The notes: generated by a model from the sequence alone, not told the origin. Shown: positions 7,876 through 17,270, counted from the stretch's first letter. The stretch: 64,000 nt of DNA from Gemmatimonadota bacterium (GCA_020344215.1 CP070815.1:3747471-3811470); one strand, 5' to 3'. Program-made: numbers and translations.

Positions 7876-8724
7876 ATGACGATCAGGCACACGCAGTTCG
7901 AGTTCTATAATGAGGATGGCGATCCCGTTCGCGGCGACGTTTGGTGCGCGGGAAACGCCAGGGCGGACGCCGCCATCGTCATCTGCCACGGTTTCAAGGG
8001 GTTCAAGAACTGGGGCTTCTTCCCCTACACCTCCGAGCAATTGGCGTACGGGACGAGCTACCCGGTGGTGCAGTTCAACTTCTCCGGCAACGGAATCGGC
8101 CCCGACCTGGAGAACTTCACCGAGCTGGACAAGTTCGAGCAGAACACGTTCAGCAAGGAGCTGGACGATCTGAAGCTCGTGCTCGACGCGGCAGAAGCTG
8201 GCGAGCTGCCGGGGCTGTTGCCGCGTGAGCGTTTCGGGCTCCTGGGTCACAGCCGCGGCGGTCTGAGCGCCATCGTCACTGCGGCCGAGGATCCGCGCGT
8301 GGTTGCCTTGGTGACCTGGAGCGCCGTCGCTCAGATCGATCGCTGGACCGAGGAACAGAAGGAAGAGTGGCGCCGAGTGGGTCGCATCGAGATTCTCAAC
8401 ACGCGCACTGGCCAGATGATGCCGCTGGGAGTCGTGCTGCTGGAAGATGCCGAGCGCAACGCCGATCGCTTCAACCTGGAGCGGGTGGCGGCGCGGCTCG
8501 AGGTGCCCTACCTGATCGTCCACGGTACCCAAGACGAGTCGGTGAGCATAGCCGACGGCGAGCGGCTGGCGGCGGCGGCGCCAGAGGAGAGCACCCGCTT
8601 CGAGCGGATTGCCGGGGCGAGCCATACCTTCGGCGCCGTGCACCCGTTCGCGGGTCCGACCGAACACCTGGACCGAGCCGTCGATCTGAGCGCCGGCTGG
8701 TTCGCAGTGTACCTGGAAGAGTGA
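7876..8724 (+). CDS. Alpha/beta hydrolase (dienelactone-hydrolase-like)
   Basis: A 282-residue cytoplasmic alpha/beta hydrolase. The nucleophile elbow GHSRGG puts Ser126 in place. The other triad members are likely Asp220 (in TQDES) and His250 (in GASHTF). An oxyanion-hole segment CHGFKGFKNWG lies near residues 37-47. The substrate is unknown; related proteins are annotated as esterases or dienelactone hydrolases. The gene overlaps the next one by 4 bases (GTGA), so the pair is translationally coupled. The ATG at 7876 immediately follows the adenosyltransferase stop. Confidence 0.85.
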   Translation: MTIRHTQFEFYNEDGDPVRGDVWCAGNARADAAIVICHGFKGFKNWGFFPYTSEQLAYGTSYPVVQFNFSGNGIGPDLENFTELDKFEQNTFSKELDDLKLVLDAAEAGELPGLLPRERFGLLGHSRGGLSAIVTAAEDPRVVALVTWSAVAQIDRWTEEQKEEWRRVGRIEILNTRTGQMMPLGVVLLEDAERNADRFNLERVAARLEVPYLIVHGTQDESVSIADGERLAAAAPEESTRFERIAGASHTFGAVHPFAGPTEHLDRAVDLSAGWFAVYLEE

Positions 8725-9446
8725 CACTCAGGATCGGCACCGCCGGCTGGACGATTCCGCCGGGGTACGCTGATCGCTTCCCCGACGACGGCTCTCATCT
8801 GGCGCGTTACGCGCGGGTCGCAAACGCGGTCGAGATCAACAGCAGCTTCAAGAAGACTCACCGACCGTCCACCTATCGGAGGTGGGGCGAGTCGGTGCCA
8901 GCGGACTTCCGATTCTCCGTCAAGCTTCCGAAAGAGATAACCCACGTGCGGCGCCTGGTGGATGTCGAAGAGCCGCTCGGAATATTCCTCGAGGGCGTGC
9001 GAGAGCTTGGAAACAAGCTCGGACCACTCCTGGTCCAGTTGCCTCCCAGTCTCTTGTACGGTCCCGGCGTCGCCGCCGCATTCCTCAACTTGTTGCGTGA
9101 GCGGTTTGACGGCGCGGTCGTCTTAGAACCGCGCCACGCGAGCTGGTTCGAGGAAGGCGCCGACGGGATCCTGGAGCGCTGGAAGGTATCACGGGCAGCG
9201 GCAGATCCGGCGAACGTCGAGGGCGCCGGCGAGCCGGGCGGCCGGAAGGAGCTGGTCTACTATCGCCTGCACGGCTCGCCGGTGATGTATCGCTCGCCGT
9301 ACTCACGCGCGTTCCTTGAGAGGCTGGCAGCACGCTTAGGGGAGTGGGGCGACGAGATCGAGCGCTGGGTGATTTTCGACAACACGGCGGAAGCTCAGGC
9401 GGTTCCTAACGCATTGGATTTGATGGACTACACGAAAGGTCGGTGA
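8721..9446 (+). CDS. DUF72 (YecE-like) family protein
   Basis: A 241-residue TIM-barrel-like protein of the DUF72 family. Typical features are the N-terminal RIGTAGWTIP, the NAVEINSSFKK segment (about residues 36-46), FRFSVKLPKEITH, the QLPPSL motif, and VLEPRHASWF. The C-terminal Y-x-R-x-HG segment (YYRLHGSP) and the FDNTAEAQAVPNAL end are also typical. The biochemical role of the family is not established. The GTG start overlaps the stop of the hydrolase gene. This version is shorter than many homologues in its middle section. Confidence 0.88.
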   Translation: MTLRIGTAGWTIPPGYADRFPDDGSHLARYARVANAVEINSSFKKTHRPSTYRRWGESVPADFRFSVKLPKEITHVRRLVDVEEPLGIFLEGVRELGNKLGPLLVQLPPSLLYGPGVAAAFLNLLRERFDGAVVLEPRHASWFEEGADGILERWKVSRAAADPANVEGAGEPGGRKELVYYRLHGSPVMYRSPYSRAFLERLAARLGEWGDEIERWVIFDNTAEAQAVPNALDLMDYTKGR

Positions 9447-9449
9447 CGG

Positions 9450-9914
9450 GTGCTCAGCCGTGTAACCACGATTGTCTTTATCGGCGTTATCTTGGCATGC
9501 GGGCGCTGGGGCGAACGGAGCCGGGCAACCGATCCGGCGGCCTTTCATGCTGCGGTCGACAGTCTGCTGACTGACTCCGAGGATGCGTGGAACGGGGGCG
9601 ACCTCGACGGCTTCCTCGACTGGTACAAGCGCGATGCTGAGACGAGCTTCATGGGCTCGTCGGGCCCGATCTACGGTTGGGATACGATCCGCAGTCGCTA
9701 CGCCCCGCGCTTCGAGCCCGGCGCGGCCCGTGACTCACTACGCTTCGAGGAGTTGGCGACGCGACCGTTGGCTCCGTGGCTCGGGCTGGCGATGGCGCGC
9801 TACGTGCTCTTTCAGGGTGATTCGATCACCTCGCACGGCAGCTTTACGCTTGTACTGGAGAGGACGTCGGAGGGTTGGCGGATCGTGCACGACCACAGCA
9901 GCGCGGCCGACTAG
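9450..9914 (+). CDS. SnoaL/DUF4440-like lipoprotein
   Basis: A 154-residue exported protein starting at GTG. The N-terminus is a hydrophobic signal ending in a lipobox-like ILAC. The remainder has the cone-shaped NTF2-like fold pattern: helix with WNGGDLDGFLDWY, then TSFMGSSGP, and strands ending SEGWRIVHDHSS. Such proteins often test as small-ligand binders or are of unknown function. It is related in pattern to the protein at 18997. Its stop overlaps the stop of the convergent TPR gene by 4 bases. Confidence 0.75.
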   Translation: MLSRVTTIVFIGVILACGRWGERSRATDPAAFHAAVDSLLTDSEDAWNGGDLDGFLDWYKRDAETSFMGSSGPIYGWDTIRSRYAPRFEPGAARDSLRFEELATRPLAPWLGLAMARYVLFQGDSITSHGSFTLVLERTSEGWRIVHDHSSAAD

Positions 9915-10741
9915 CGCAGAGACTCCTCGAGGGCCTCCTTTCTGGTCCTGGCGACGGCGACCTGCTTGCGGACGTTAGGTGCCTTGTCGCGGCCGTAGAG
10001 CGTCTCGATGGCCTCGTAGACTTTCAGCGCGACTCCATCTTGGCCCAACTGGATCATGGCCGCCGCCTTGTTGAGCATCGCCTTGGCGGCGCGCTCGCGC
10101 AGGACCGGATCCGTGGCATCGCTCCAGCGCTTGACCACCTCGTCAAGGACACCAACGGCCTCGGCGAGTCGGTTGAGTTCGGCCAGTGCGATCCCCTTGT
10201 TGATCATGGCCTTGCCCACGGCCTCGTTCATCACCGGCGTGGTCTCGTTGGAGTAAGTGCCGACGAGCTCGTCGTAGACGGCAAGCGCCTCCTCATAGCG
10301 ATGCATGCCGGACAGGCTGGCCCCCTTGTTGAAGAGCGCTCTGACGGCGTTTTCCCTGAGGCCAAGCTGTCGAGATCCGCCGGTCCGGTTCACCAGGTCG
10401 TCGTAGACTGCGATCGCTTCCTCGGCGCGCCCTAACTGGGCCAGGACCACACCTTTATTAAACAGTGCGCAGTTGACTCTCAGCTCGACGGCGGGCCGGT
10501 AGACATCGTTGCGCGACAACCTGTTGCCTAGCCGGACGACGAGGTCGTAGGCGGCGAGCTCGTCGATCGAGCCGTCGGAGAGGCCGGCAGCCGCGCTGAG
10601 CATGGCGTCCATGAGATTGCTGAGCTGCTCGCGCCCCAGCTCGGTCGCAGGCACGGCGGAGGCGGCGCTGATAGCGTCGCGGAACTGCGAGCGCCGCACC
10701 GCATCGTGCACTCGATCGAGTGGGTTCTGAGGATCCACCAT
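9911..10741 (-). CDS. Tetratricopeptide-repeat-like protein
   Basis: A cytoplasmic 276-residue helical repeat protein with no signal peptide. Four repeats carry the same core, with variants of ALFNKG or MINKGIALAELNR followed by AVxVYDELV, each about 40-45 residues long. Such repeats form a superhelical protein-binding scaffold. The start at 10741 (ATG-GTG) is preferred because a GGAAGAG site lies just upstream and a TATATT -10-like box lies at about 10792-10797. A longer form from 10822 is possible. It is monocistronic and divergent from the acetamidase gene. The partner is unknown. Confidence 0.75.
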   Translation of the reverse strand: MVDPQNPLDRVHDAVRRSQFRDAISAASAVPATELGREQLSNLMDAMLSAAAGLSDGSIDELAAYDLVVRLGNRLSRNDVYRPAVELRVNCALFNKGVVLAQLGRAEEAIAVYDDLVNRTGGSRQLGLRENAVRALFNKGASLSGMHRYEEALAVYDELVGTYSNETTPVMNEAVGKAMINKGIALAELNRLAEAVGVLDEVVKRWSDATDPVLRERAAKAMLNKAAAMIQLGQDGVALKVYEAIETLYGRDKAPNVRKQVAVARTRKEALEESLR

Positions 10742-10837
10742 GCGCTCTTCCGGCACGCCCTTTTGAATGGTTGCCCAACTCACCGTCGGCACAATATACG
10801 CGGGCGGAGGTTCCGTGCACACTTGCTCGTGCCGGGG

Positions 10838-10870
10838 GACGGGTCGGCGAGGGGTCGGCGGACGGTCGTC
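10838..10870 (+). repeat. GGTCGG-word intergenic repeat
   Basis: Imperfect copies of GGGTCGGCG and GACGGTCG lie in the divergent promoter region between the TPR and acetamidase genes. Similar tracts occur at 11951-11985 and 60852-60905. Confidence 0.6.
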
Positions 10871-10898
10871 TCCCTGGCGACTCCGCTACCGACCCGGT

Positions 10899-10927
10899 TT
10901 GTCACGGCGCGGCGAGTCAGGTAGTGT
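10899..10927 (+). promoter_or_regulatory. Sigma-70-type promoter for the acetamidase-like gene
   Basis: TTGTCA (10899-10904), a 17-bp spacer and TAGTGT (10922-10927) lie 42 bases before the ATG at 10969. The match is good for a housekeeping promoter. Confidence 0.6.
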
Positions 10928-10968
10928 AGTGCTCTCGGATGATGCTGAAACCTACCCGGGAGGTGGCT

Positions 10969-11937
10969 ATGCAAGTCCTGCTCTCGCTGGCCCTGGCGGT
11001 CACTGTTCAGGCCGGCGGTCCCGCGCCGAGTGATACCGTGTACTTCGAGCCACAGGTCGGTCACCGGACCTTTGCGGTGAGGGATCCAGTGCTTCGCATC
11101 GAGCCGGGCACGGTGCTCATCTCGCGGACGATGTTCGGCGGTTACTACACGGAGGAGGGCGGGGCCTTCCCCGGCGAGGTCGGCCCGTTCTACATCGAGG
11201 GCGCAACGACGAACGACGTGCTCGTCGTAAAGATCCTCGAGCTGCGCCTCAACCACGATATCGGCGCGGCGCGCCATTATGCCAACTTCGGCGGTCTGGC
11301 CACGGACGCGCGGGTCCGCATGCTCAACGACCCGATACCCGAGCGCCGTTACATCTGGCGGCTGGACCGCGAGAGTATGACGGCGACCGCCGAGCTGCCG
11401 GATAGTCGCGTTGGCCGGGCGACTATCGACCTGCAGCCGATGCTGGGTCGCGTGGCGGTCGCGCCGGCTGGCGCGGAGGCGTTCTCCGGGCTGTGGCCGG
11501 GCGACTTCGGCGGCAATATGGACGCGCCCGAGGTCCGCGCGGGCGCCACAGTCTATCTGCCGGTCTTCCACGAAGGCGCCTACTTCTACTTCGGCGACGC
11601 CCACGCGCGGCAGGGCCACGGCGAGGTGTCGGGCACGGGGCTCGAGACGTCGGTCGACGTGGTGCTGCAGATCGATATGATCAAGGGCAAGCGAATCGAC
11701 TGGCCGCGCATCGAAGATGATGAGTACATCATGGTCGCCGGCAGCGCCCGGCCGCTGATCGACGCCTTCCGGCTGGCCCACGTGGAGCTTATCGAGTGGC
11801 TAGAGGAGGACTACGGGTTCGGCCGCTGGGACGCCTATCAGCTGGTGAGCCAGGTGTGCGAGAGCACGGTCGCCAACATCGTCGACCCGGTCTACACGGT
11901 GGTGGCGAAGTTCCCGAGACGCTTCCTCCCGGAGTAG
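10969..11937 (+). CDS. Secreted acetamidase/formamidase-family protein
   Basis: A 322-residue member of the FmdA/AmdA family, which hydrolyses small amides to ammonia and the acid. Family landmarks are PGTVL near the N-terminus, GDFGGNMD (about residues 180-187) and the metal-site segment FGDAHARQGHGEVSGTG (about 205-221). The start at 10969 follows a strong GGGAGG site and gives a clean signal peptide (MQVLLSLALAVTVQA), so the enzyme should be periplasmic, whereas characterised family members are cytoplasmic. An upstream in-frame ATG at 10939 lacks a ribosome site. It is monocistronic, with its own promoter. Confidence 0.85.
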   Translation: MQVLLSLALAVTVQAGGPAPSDTVYFEPQVGHRTFAVRDPVLRIEPGTVLISRTMFGGYYTEEGGAFPGEVGPFYIEGATTNDVLVVKILELRLNHDIGAARHYANFGGLATDARVRMLNDPIPERRYIWRLDRESMTATAELPDSRVGRATIDLQPMLGRVAVAPAGAEAFSGLWPGDFGGNMDAPEVRAGATVYLPVFHEGAYFYFGDAHARQGHGEVSGTGLETSVDVVLQIDMIKGKRIDWPRIEDDEYIMVAGSARPLIDAFRLAHVELIEWLEEDYGFGRWDAYQLVSQVCESTVANIVDPVYTVVAKFPRRFLPE

Positions 11938-11950
11938 GTATAGGAGGCAA

Positions 11951-11985
11951 CGGTCGGCGCGCGGTCGGTGTGCGGTCGGCGTCGG
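11951..11985 (+). repeat. GGTCGG-word intergenic repeat
   Basis: Three GGTCGG units are spaced about 10-11 bases apart, just after the acetamidase gene. The rest of the gap from 11986 to 12229 is GC-rich and shows no gene or RNA that I can recognise. Confidence 0.55.
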
Positions 11986-12229
11986 GGGGCGCTCGCTCCG
12001 TGCTCGGGCCACCGGCCGTGAGCGACCGGGCCATCCGGGTGTGCTCGCGAACTCCGCTCGGCACCTCCTGACGGCCTGCCTGACAACCCCGCGTGCGCCG
12101 GGAGTCTCCAAGGGGGGTGGGAGGGTTACCTCGCGCGGCCCGCCTCGGGCCCCGCGGTGGAAACGCCGGGCCTCGGTCATCCGTACTGTACGGAAAGAGC
12201 GCTGGAACCTTGGGCGTGCTGCGGGGTTG

Positions 12230-12258
12230 TTGGCAGCATCGCGGCAGGATGGTAGTAT
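12230..12258 (+). promoter_or_regulatory. Sigma-70-type promoter for the membrane TPR gene
   Basis: TTGGCA (12230-12235), a 17-bp spacer and TAGTAT (12253-12258) end 47 bases before the ATG at 12306. This supports the 12306 start over longer forms, which would run through the promoter. Confidence 0.65.
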
Positions 12259-12305
12259 GGGTATCTCTAAGGACGGACCACTGCGGGTGGAGTTCCCTGC
12301 ATCAA

Positions 12306-14636
12306 ATGAGTGATTCTGGTTCTCAGGGCGTGAAAGGCACGATCCGGCGGGCGCACTTGACCCGGGTGCTGGCGGTGTACCTGGGCGGTTCGTACGCGCT
12401 GCTGGAGCTCATGGACATCTTCACCGATCAGCTGGGGCTGCCCGACTGGTTCTTCCGGGGCGCACTGATCCTGCTGCTCATCGGTCTGCCGATCGTAGTG
12501 GCGACGGCGATCGTGCAGGGGCGGCGGCGCCGGATGGCGGCTGTCGGGCCGCCTGCGCCGGCCGAGGCCGCGGCTCCCGAGGCGACGGACGCCGCCGTGG
12601 CGGCCGAGGTCGTGCCTCGGGCCGCGCCTCACGACTGGCTCAACTGGCGGAACGCTGTCCTCGGGTTCGTCGGCGCCTTCGCGGTCTGGGGTCTCATCGT
12701 CACGGGCTACATGGGCATGCGGGCGTTGGGGATCGGGCCCGTCGGCTCGCTGGTCGCCGCCGGCGTGCTCGACGAGCGCGAGCACCTCATCGTGGCCGAC
12801 TTCGAGAACAACACGAGCGACGAGCTCCTGGGGCAGGCGGCGGCCGAGGCGTTCCGCATCGATCTCAGCCAGTCGACGATCGTCACCGTTGTCGATCCCG
12901 CCCACGTGGGCCAGGTGCTCAGGCGCATGCAGCGTGACCCGGACCAGGAACTCGACCTCGACCTGGCGCGCGAGGTCGCGATCCGCGAGGGGATCAAGGC
13001 GGTCGTCGCCGGCGAGATCACGCCGGTGGGCGGCGGGTACCAGCTATCGGCTCAGCTCATCTCGGCAGAGGACGGCAGCGTGCTCGTCCCGTTCCGCGAG
13101 ACGGCGGGCGATTCCACCGAGATCATCCACGCCATCGACCGGCTCTCCAAGCGACTGAGGGAGCGGATCGGTGAGTCGCTGAAGACGATCCGCGCCAGCG
13201 AGCCGCTCGCCCGGGTGACGACGTCGTCGCTGGAGGCGCTGCGCAAGTACTCACAGGCGGTGCGGGTCATCGAGCAGGGCGAGGACGAGCGGGGTATTGC
13301 GTTGCTCGAGGAGGCGGTGGCGCTCGACACGGCGTTCGCCATGGCGTACCGGAAGCTGGGGGTAGCGCTCAGGAACATCGGACAAGATCAGGCGCGGGGC
13401 AGGGGAGCGCTGACGCAGGCATTCGAGCATCGCGACCGGCTGACGGAGCGCGAGCGCTACCTGACGGAGGGCAGCTACTACTGGGGCGTGGCGGGCGACA
13501 ATGAAAGGGCGATGGCCGCGTATCAGACGCTGCTCGACGTCTATCCGGATGATCCGTGGGCGATGAACAACCTGGCTATCCTCTACGAGGAAGCTCGTGA
13601 CTTCCGGCGCGCCGCGCAGCTGTTCAGCCGCGCCATCGAGCTCGATTCCGCCGGCGCCCTTTACTACGGTAACGCGATCGCTGCCGAGGTCGCCCTCGGG
13701 AATTTCGGCGACGCCGAGTACACGCTCACACGCATGGATGAGCGGTTTCCGGGCCATCCCAGCGTGGGGATGCAAGCGACGGCGCTCGCCAGCTCGCAGT
13801 TCGACTACGAGACGGCGGAGCAGCAGGCGTTGGCCTTCGAGGAGGAGCAGCGGGCGAGCCCGCTGATGCAGATGTTCGCGACCTTCACATTAGCTCAGCT
13901 GGCGGAGGTGCGAGGGAAACTCCAGGAGGCGGAGCAGCACGTTCTCGAGACGATGGCCGCGGCCGAGGATGAAGGCGACTACGAGGACTACGTGGCCGGC
14001 GCCGTACGGATCGCCTTCTACGACCTCTGGTTCCGAGGCCAAAGGGAAGCTGCCATCCGCAGGGTCGAGGCCGCGCTGGCACGTCATCCGCTGGAGACGA
14101 TCGAGCCGCTGGAGCGGCCGTACCAGCTGCTGGCGATCTTCTACTCACTGGCGGGACAGCCCGAGCGAGCACGCGCTTACCTCGCCGAGTACGACGTAAC
14201 CGTTGACGAGAGCTTGAGAACGCTGGGCGAGGACCCGGTCGAGGTGGCGAAAGGCGTAACGGCTCTGGCCGAGGGCCGGGTGGAGGAAGCGATCGCCGAA
14301 CTGCGTGCCGCCGACGAAGGTCCGTGCACGATCTGTATTCTCCCGATGCTGGGCGATGCCTATGATCTCGCCGGCGAGGCCGACTCGGTCGTCGCGATCT
14401 ACGAGCGCTACGTGAATACGCCGTGGCTCGGCCGCCTGGCTGCCGCAGACTGGTTCGCGTTGGCCGGCATCTACGAGAGGCTGGGTGGCCTGTACGAACT
14501 TCGCGGCGACACCGATAAGGCGACGCTTTACTACACCCAGTTCGTCGAGCTATGGGAAGAGGCGGACCCTGATCTGCAGCCGCGGGTGGAAGCGGCGCGA
14601 CGTGCGATTCGGCGGCTCTCTGCGGAGGGGACGTGA
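12306..14636 (+). CDS. Membrane-anchored TPR protein
   Basis: A 776-residue protein. Two transmembrane helices lie at about residues 20-40 and 47-72, followed by an Ala/Pro-rich linker and a third helix at about 120-140. Residues about 160-300 form an alpha/beta domain (HLIVADFENNTSDELLGQAAAEAFRIDL) like the FlgO/TolB-type domain common in adenylate-cyclase-like and TPR sensor proteins. The last 450 residues are TPRs. The same two-helix module (YLGGSYALLELMDIF) occurs in the BTAD regulator at 43155. There is no kinase or DNA-binding domain. It was probably derived from kinase-TPR sensors; its function is unknown. Confidence 0.82.
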   Translation: MSDSGSQGVKGTIRRAHLTRVLAVYLGGSYALLELMDIFTDQLGLPDWFFRGALILLLIGLPIVVATAIVQGRRRRMAAVGPPAPAEAAAPEATDAAVAAEVVPRAAPHDWLNWRNAVLGFVGAFAVWGLIVTGYMGMRALGIGPVGSLVAAGVLDEREHLIVADFENNTSDELLGQAAAEAFRIDLSQSTIVTVVDPAHVGQVLRRMQRDPDQELDLDLAREVAIREGIKAVVAGEITPVGGGYQLSAQLISAEDGSVLVPFRETAGDSTEIIHAIDRLSKRLRERIGESLKTIRASEPLARVTTSSLEALRKYSQAVRVIEQGEDERGIALLEEAVALDTAFAMAYRKLGVALRNIGQDQARGRGALTQAFEHRDRLTERERYLTEGSYYWGVAGDNERAMAAYQTLLDVYPDDPWAMNNLAILYEEARDFRRAAQLFSRAIELDSAGALYYGNAIAAEVALGNFGDAEYTLTRMDERFPGHPSVGMQATALASSQFDYETAEQQALAFEEEQRASPLMQMFATFTLAQLAEVRGKLQEAEQHVLETMAAAEDEGDYEDYVAGAVRIAFYDLWFRGQREAAIRRVEAALARHPLETIEPLERPYQLLAIFYSLAGQPERARAYLAEYDVTVDESLRTLGEDPVEVAKGVTALAEGRVEEAIAELRAADEGPCTICILPMLGDAYDLAGEADSVVAIYERYVNTPWLGRLAAADWFALAGIYERLGGLYELRGDTDKATLYYTQFVELWEEADPDLQPRVEAARRAIRRLSAEGT

Positions 14637-14667
14637 GGAATACCGAAGCTAGAATAGTGAATACCCG

Positions 14668-15846
14668 CTATCCACCCCGCGTGTGCATTTCCCTGTGCGG
14701 GTCCTTCCGCAGGTCCTCTATCTGATACAGCGGACCGCGTAGCGAGTTGAGCCGCGCGCGTTCCTCGGCGCCGCGGTCGGTGCGTCCTATCCAGGTGCCC
14801 GCGATCAGTTCTCGGAGCTCGCCGGTCGAAGCGCCGTCGCGCAGCGGGGTACGCAAGTCGAGGCCTTCGGCGGCGTAGAGGCAAAGGAACCAGACGCCGT
14901 CGGCGGTCAGGCGACTGCGATCGCAGGTCCGGCAGAAGGGCTCGGTGGTGGAGGCGATGATGCCGAACACGGTGCCGTCAGGCAGGCAGTAGTGGTTGGC
15001 GGGTGCGGAGCCGTTCTCGCTCAACTCGCGGATCGGTCCGAAGTGCTCTTCCAGGGCGGCCAGCATCTGGCGGCGCGCGACGACCCGGTCGATCGACCAC
15101 TGGGTGGCGCCACCCACGTCCATGTACTCGATGAAGCGGACCTCGGCGCCGGCTTGCTTGCCGAACTCGATAAGGCCTACAAGCTCGTCGTCGTTGAAGC
15201 CGCGTATGACGACGGTGTTGATCTTCAGTCTCCCGAGGCCTGCGCAGCTGGCGGCTTCGATTCCGTCCAGCACGTGGTGAAGCCCATCGCGGCGCGTTAG
15301 CTGCCGGAAGCGATCCGCGCGTAGCGTGTCGAGGCTCACGGTGGCCCGGTGAAGACCGGCACGGGCCAGCGCTTCGGCGTGCCTGGCGAGAAGGAGCCCG
15401 TTGGTGGTGAGGCTCAGGTCGCGGATTCCGGGAATGGTCGCCAGCCGCTCTACCACCTGTTCAACCTCGCGGCGCATCAAGGGCTCGCCGCCGGTCAGCC
15501 GCACCTTGTCCACGCCGAGCCCCGTGAAGGCCTCGACCAGGCGGCCGGTCTCGTCGACATCTAAGATGTCATCCCACGGCAGCCAGACGTAGTCCTCACC
15601 CGGCATGCAGTAGTTGCAGCGCAGGTTGCACGTGTCGATCAGCGACACGCGCAAGCTGTTCAACGGCCGGGCGAGTGCGTCTTTCGGCGCTTCCAGGCGC
15701 GCCGCCGGTGCGGCCTGCGACGGCGCGGCCAGCGGGTCGGCGGGTCTGCTCACTAGCTCATCCAGGGTCTCGGCTCGGAGGTCGAGCGGTCTTCGGTGAT
15801 TAGGGAAGTCTGACCGGCAGCGGCTTCCGATGCAAGGTCGCGTCAT
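14668..15846 (-). CDS. moaA: GTP 3',8-cyclase MoaA (molybdenum cofactor)
   Basis: A radical-SAM enzyme making cyclic pyranopterin precursor from GTP with MoaC. The N-terminal [4Fe-4S]/SAM site is CNLRCNYCMP. The KVRLTGGEPLMR motif binds SAM. The C-terminal cluster is supplied by FCRTCDRSRLTADG plus a following Cys (FLCLYA). The MoaA C-terminal GG tail is present as HTRGG. The start is uncertain: ATG 15846 gives 392 residues with a roughly 58-residue Pro/Ala-rich extension, while GTG 15753 would give 361 residues, closer to the family norm. Neither has a good ribosome site. No other moa gene is present. Confidence 0.9.
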   Translation of the reverse strand: MTRPCIGSRCRSDFPNHRRPLDLRAETLDELVSRPADPLAAPSQAAPAARLEAPKDALARPLNSLRVSLIDTCNLRCNYCMPGEDYVWLPWDDILDVDETGRLVEAFTGLGVDKVRLTGGEPLMRREVEQVVERLATIPGIRDLSLTTNGLLLARHAEALARAGLHRATVSLDTLRADRFRQLTRRDGLHHVLDGIEAASCAGLGRLKINTVVIRGFNDDELVGLIEFGKQAGAEVRFIEYMDVGGATQWSIDRVVARRQMLAALEEHFGPIRELSENGSAPANHYCLPDGTVFGIIASTTEPFCRTCDRSRLTADGVWFLCLYAAEGLDLRTPLRDGASTGELRELIAGTWIGRTDRGAEERARLNSLRGPLYQIEDLRKDPHREMHTRGG

Positions 15847-15922
15847 CTCGGGAAACCGCGCCGGAGCCGTTGCTGTTCCCACTGAAGGAATGGTGAGCAG
15901 TGGCCTCGAACCGGGCAAGTCG

Positions 15923-17071
15923 ATGAGAGCGCGGGTATCCATATCCAGACTGTTGTCGCTGGTCATTCTGACGGTTGTCGCCTGCGGTGAGGCGGAGTCG
16001 CAGGTGGGACGGGCGGATGGCGGCTCGGACGTAAGGGTGCCGTTCAGCACGAGCGGCTGGCGTACCGACTTTTCGAAGCATTCGGTCTCGTTGGACGAGA
16101 TAATGTCGGGTGGGCCGCCGAAGGACGGGATCCCGGCCATCGACGACCCGAAGTTCGTCGGCGTTCGGGACGCGGACCGCTGGCTGGGCGACCGGGAGCC
16201 GATCGTCGTATTCGAACACCGCGGTGAGGTGCGGGGCTATCCGTGGCAGGTCCTCATCTGGCACGAGATCGTGAACGATGAAGTCGCTGGCCTCCCCGTT
16301 ACCATCAGCTACTGCCCGCTCTGCAACACCGCGATCGCGTTCGACCGGCGGCTGGGCTACAGGGTCCTCGACTTCGGCACGACCGGGAAACTGCGGCACA
16401 GCGACTTGGTGATGTACGATCGGCAGACGGAAACCTGGTGGCAGCAGGCGACGGGCGAGGCGATCGTCGGTGAGCTCACGGGGATCACACTGACGTTTCT
16501 GTCCGCACCGACTATCAGCTGGTCCGACTTCAAGAAGGAGTATCCCGACGCCGCGGTGTTGAGCCGCGACACCGGTTACGACCGGCCCTAAGGGAGGAAC
16601 CCGTACGGCGGGTACGACACCGGCCGGCCCTGGCTCTTCCGCGGGCGCACGGACCGGCGGCTGCCGGCGATGGCGCGGGTGTTCGTCGTGAAGAGCGGTG
16701 ACGGCGCGGTGGCATACCCGTTGGAGACGCTAGCCGAGGAACGGGCTGTGAACCACGAGGTGGATGGTACTCCAGTGGCCATCTTCTACCGGGCCGGCAC
16801 GGTTTCGGCGGTCGACGCCGAACGGATCGGCGAAGGTCGCGACGTGGGTGCCGCCGCCGCCTACCTGCGCACCATCGACGGCCGGGCGCTCACCTTTCGG
16901 GCGGCCGGCGATGGGTTCCGAGACGAGGAGACGGGCACGCGCTGGACCTTCTTCGGCGAGGCGGTGGAAGGAGCGTTGGCGGGTAGGAAGTTGGAGCTGG
17001 CGGTTCATTACGTTCCGTTCTGGTTCGCCTGGGCGGCGTTTGCGCCGGATACACCTGTCTACGGGTACTAG
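15923..17071 (+). pseudogene. DUF3179 lipoprotein gene interrupted by an in-frame TAA
   Basis: An N-terminal lipobox (VVAC) is followed by a DUF3179 domain: YCPLCNTAIAFDR, FGTTGKLRHSDLVMYDRQTETWWQQ and SRDTGYDRP. The reading frame then hits TAA at 16589-16591 (codon 223) but continues in the same frame for 160 more codons with clear family sequence (GRNPYGGYD, then EERAVNHEVDG, ending PVYGY). The family usually has Tyr before GRNPY, so a TAC or TAT to TAA change explains the stop. It could be a recent nonsense mutation, a sequencing error, or (least likely) readthrough. The biochemical function of the family is unknown. Confidence 0.85.
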
Positions 17072-17097
17072 ATGCGCCCATCGGGGGGTCGGCACGT

Positions 17098-17180
17098 GCC
17101 GAATACCGAATAGCCAAGCGCCCTGGGGCACCTGGGTGTTCGGTGTTCGGAGCTCTACATTCGTTATTCGGAGCTCCTGA
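17098..17180 (-). repeat. Dispersed CTCCGAAT/ATTCGG repeat, copy A
   Basis: Read on the minus strand this begins GAGCTCCGAATAACGAATG and ends TTGGCTATTCGGTATTCGG. It resembles the element at 23291-23403 in both its start and its end. A shorter look-alike (GGAATACCGAAG...GTGAATACC) sits at 14638-14665. TTCGGAGCTC is directly repeated inside it. The gap from 17072 to 17270 holds no gene. Confidence 0.5.
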
Positions 17181-17205
17181 GGGCTCGATCTCGCTCCTCC
17201 CGGTT

Positions 17206-17234
17206 TTGCGTCTCTGGCCACAGAGCAGCATACT
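17206..17234 (+). promoter_or_regulatory. Weak promoter candidate for the LOG-family gene
   Basis: TTGCGT (17206-17211), a 17-bp spacer and CATACT (17229-17234) lie 36 bases before the ATG at 17271. The match is only moderate. Confidence 0.35.
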
Positions 17235-17270
17235 TCCTGCTCAATACGAACCAATAGCAGCGGGACACCG

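Noticed and set aside
7261-8727. 488-codon open frame on the minus strand
   Set aside because: Antisense to the adenosyltransferase and hydrolase genes, which have clear motifs.
10742-10822. Longer start for the TPR gene at 10822
   Set aside because: It would run through a TATATT -10-like box; the ATG at 10741 has a ribosome-site-like GGAAGAG.
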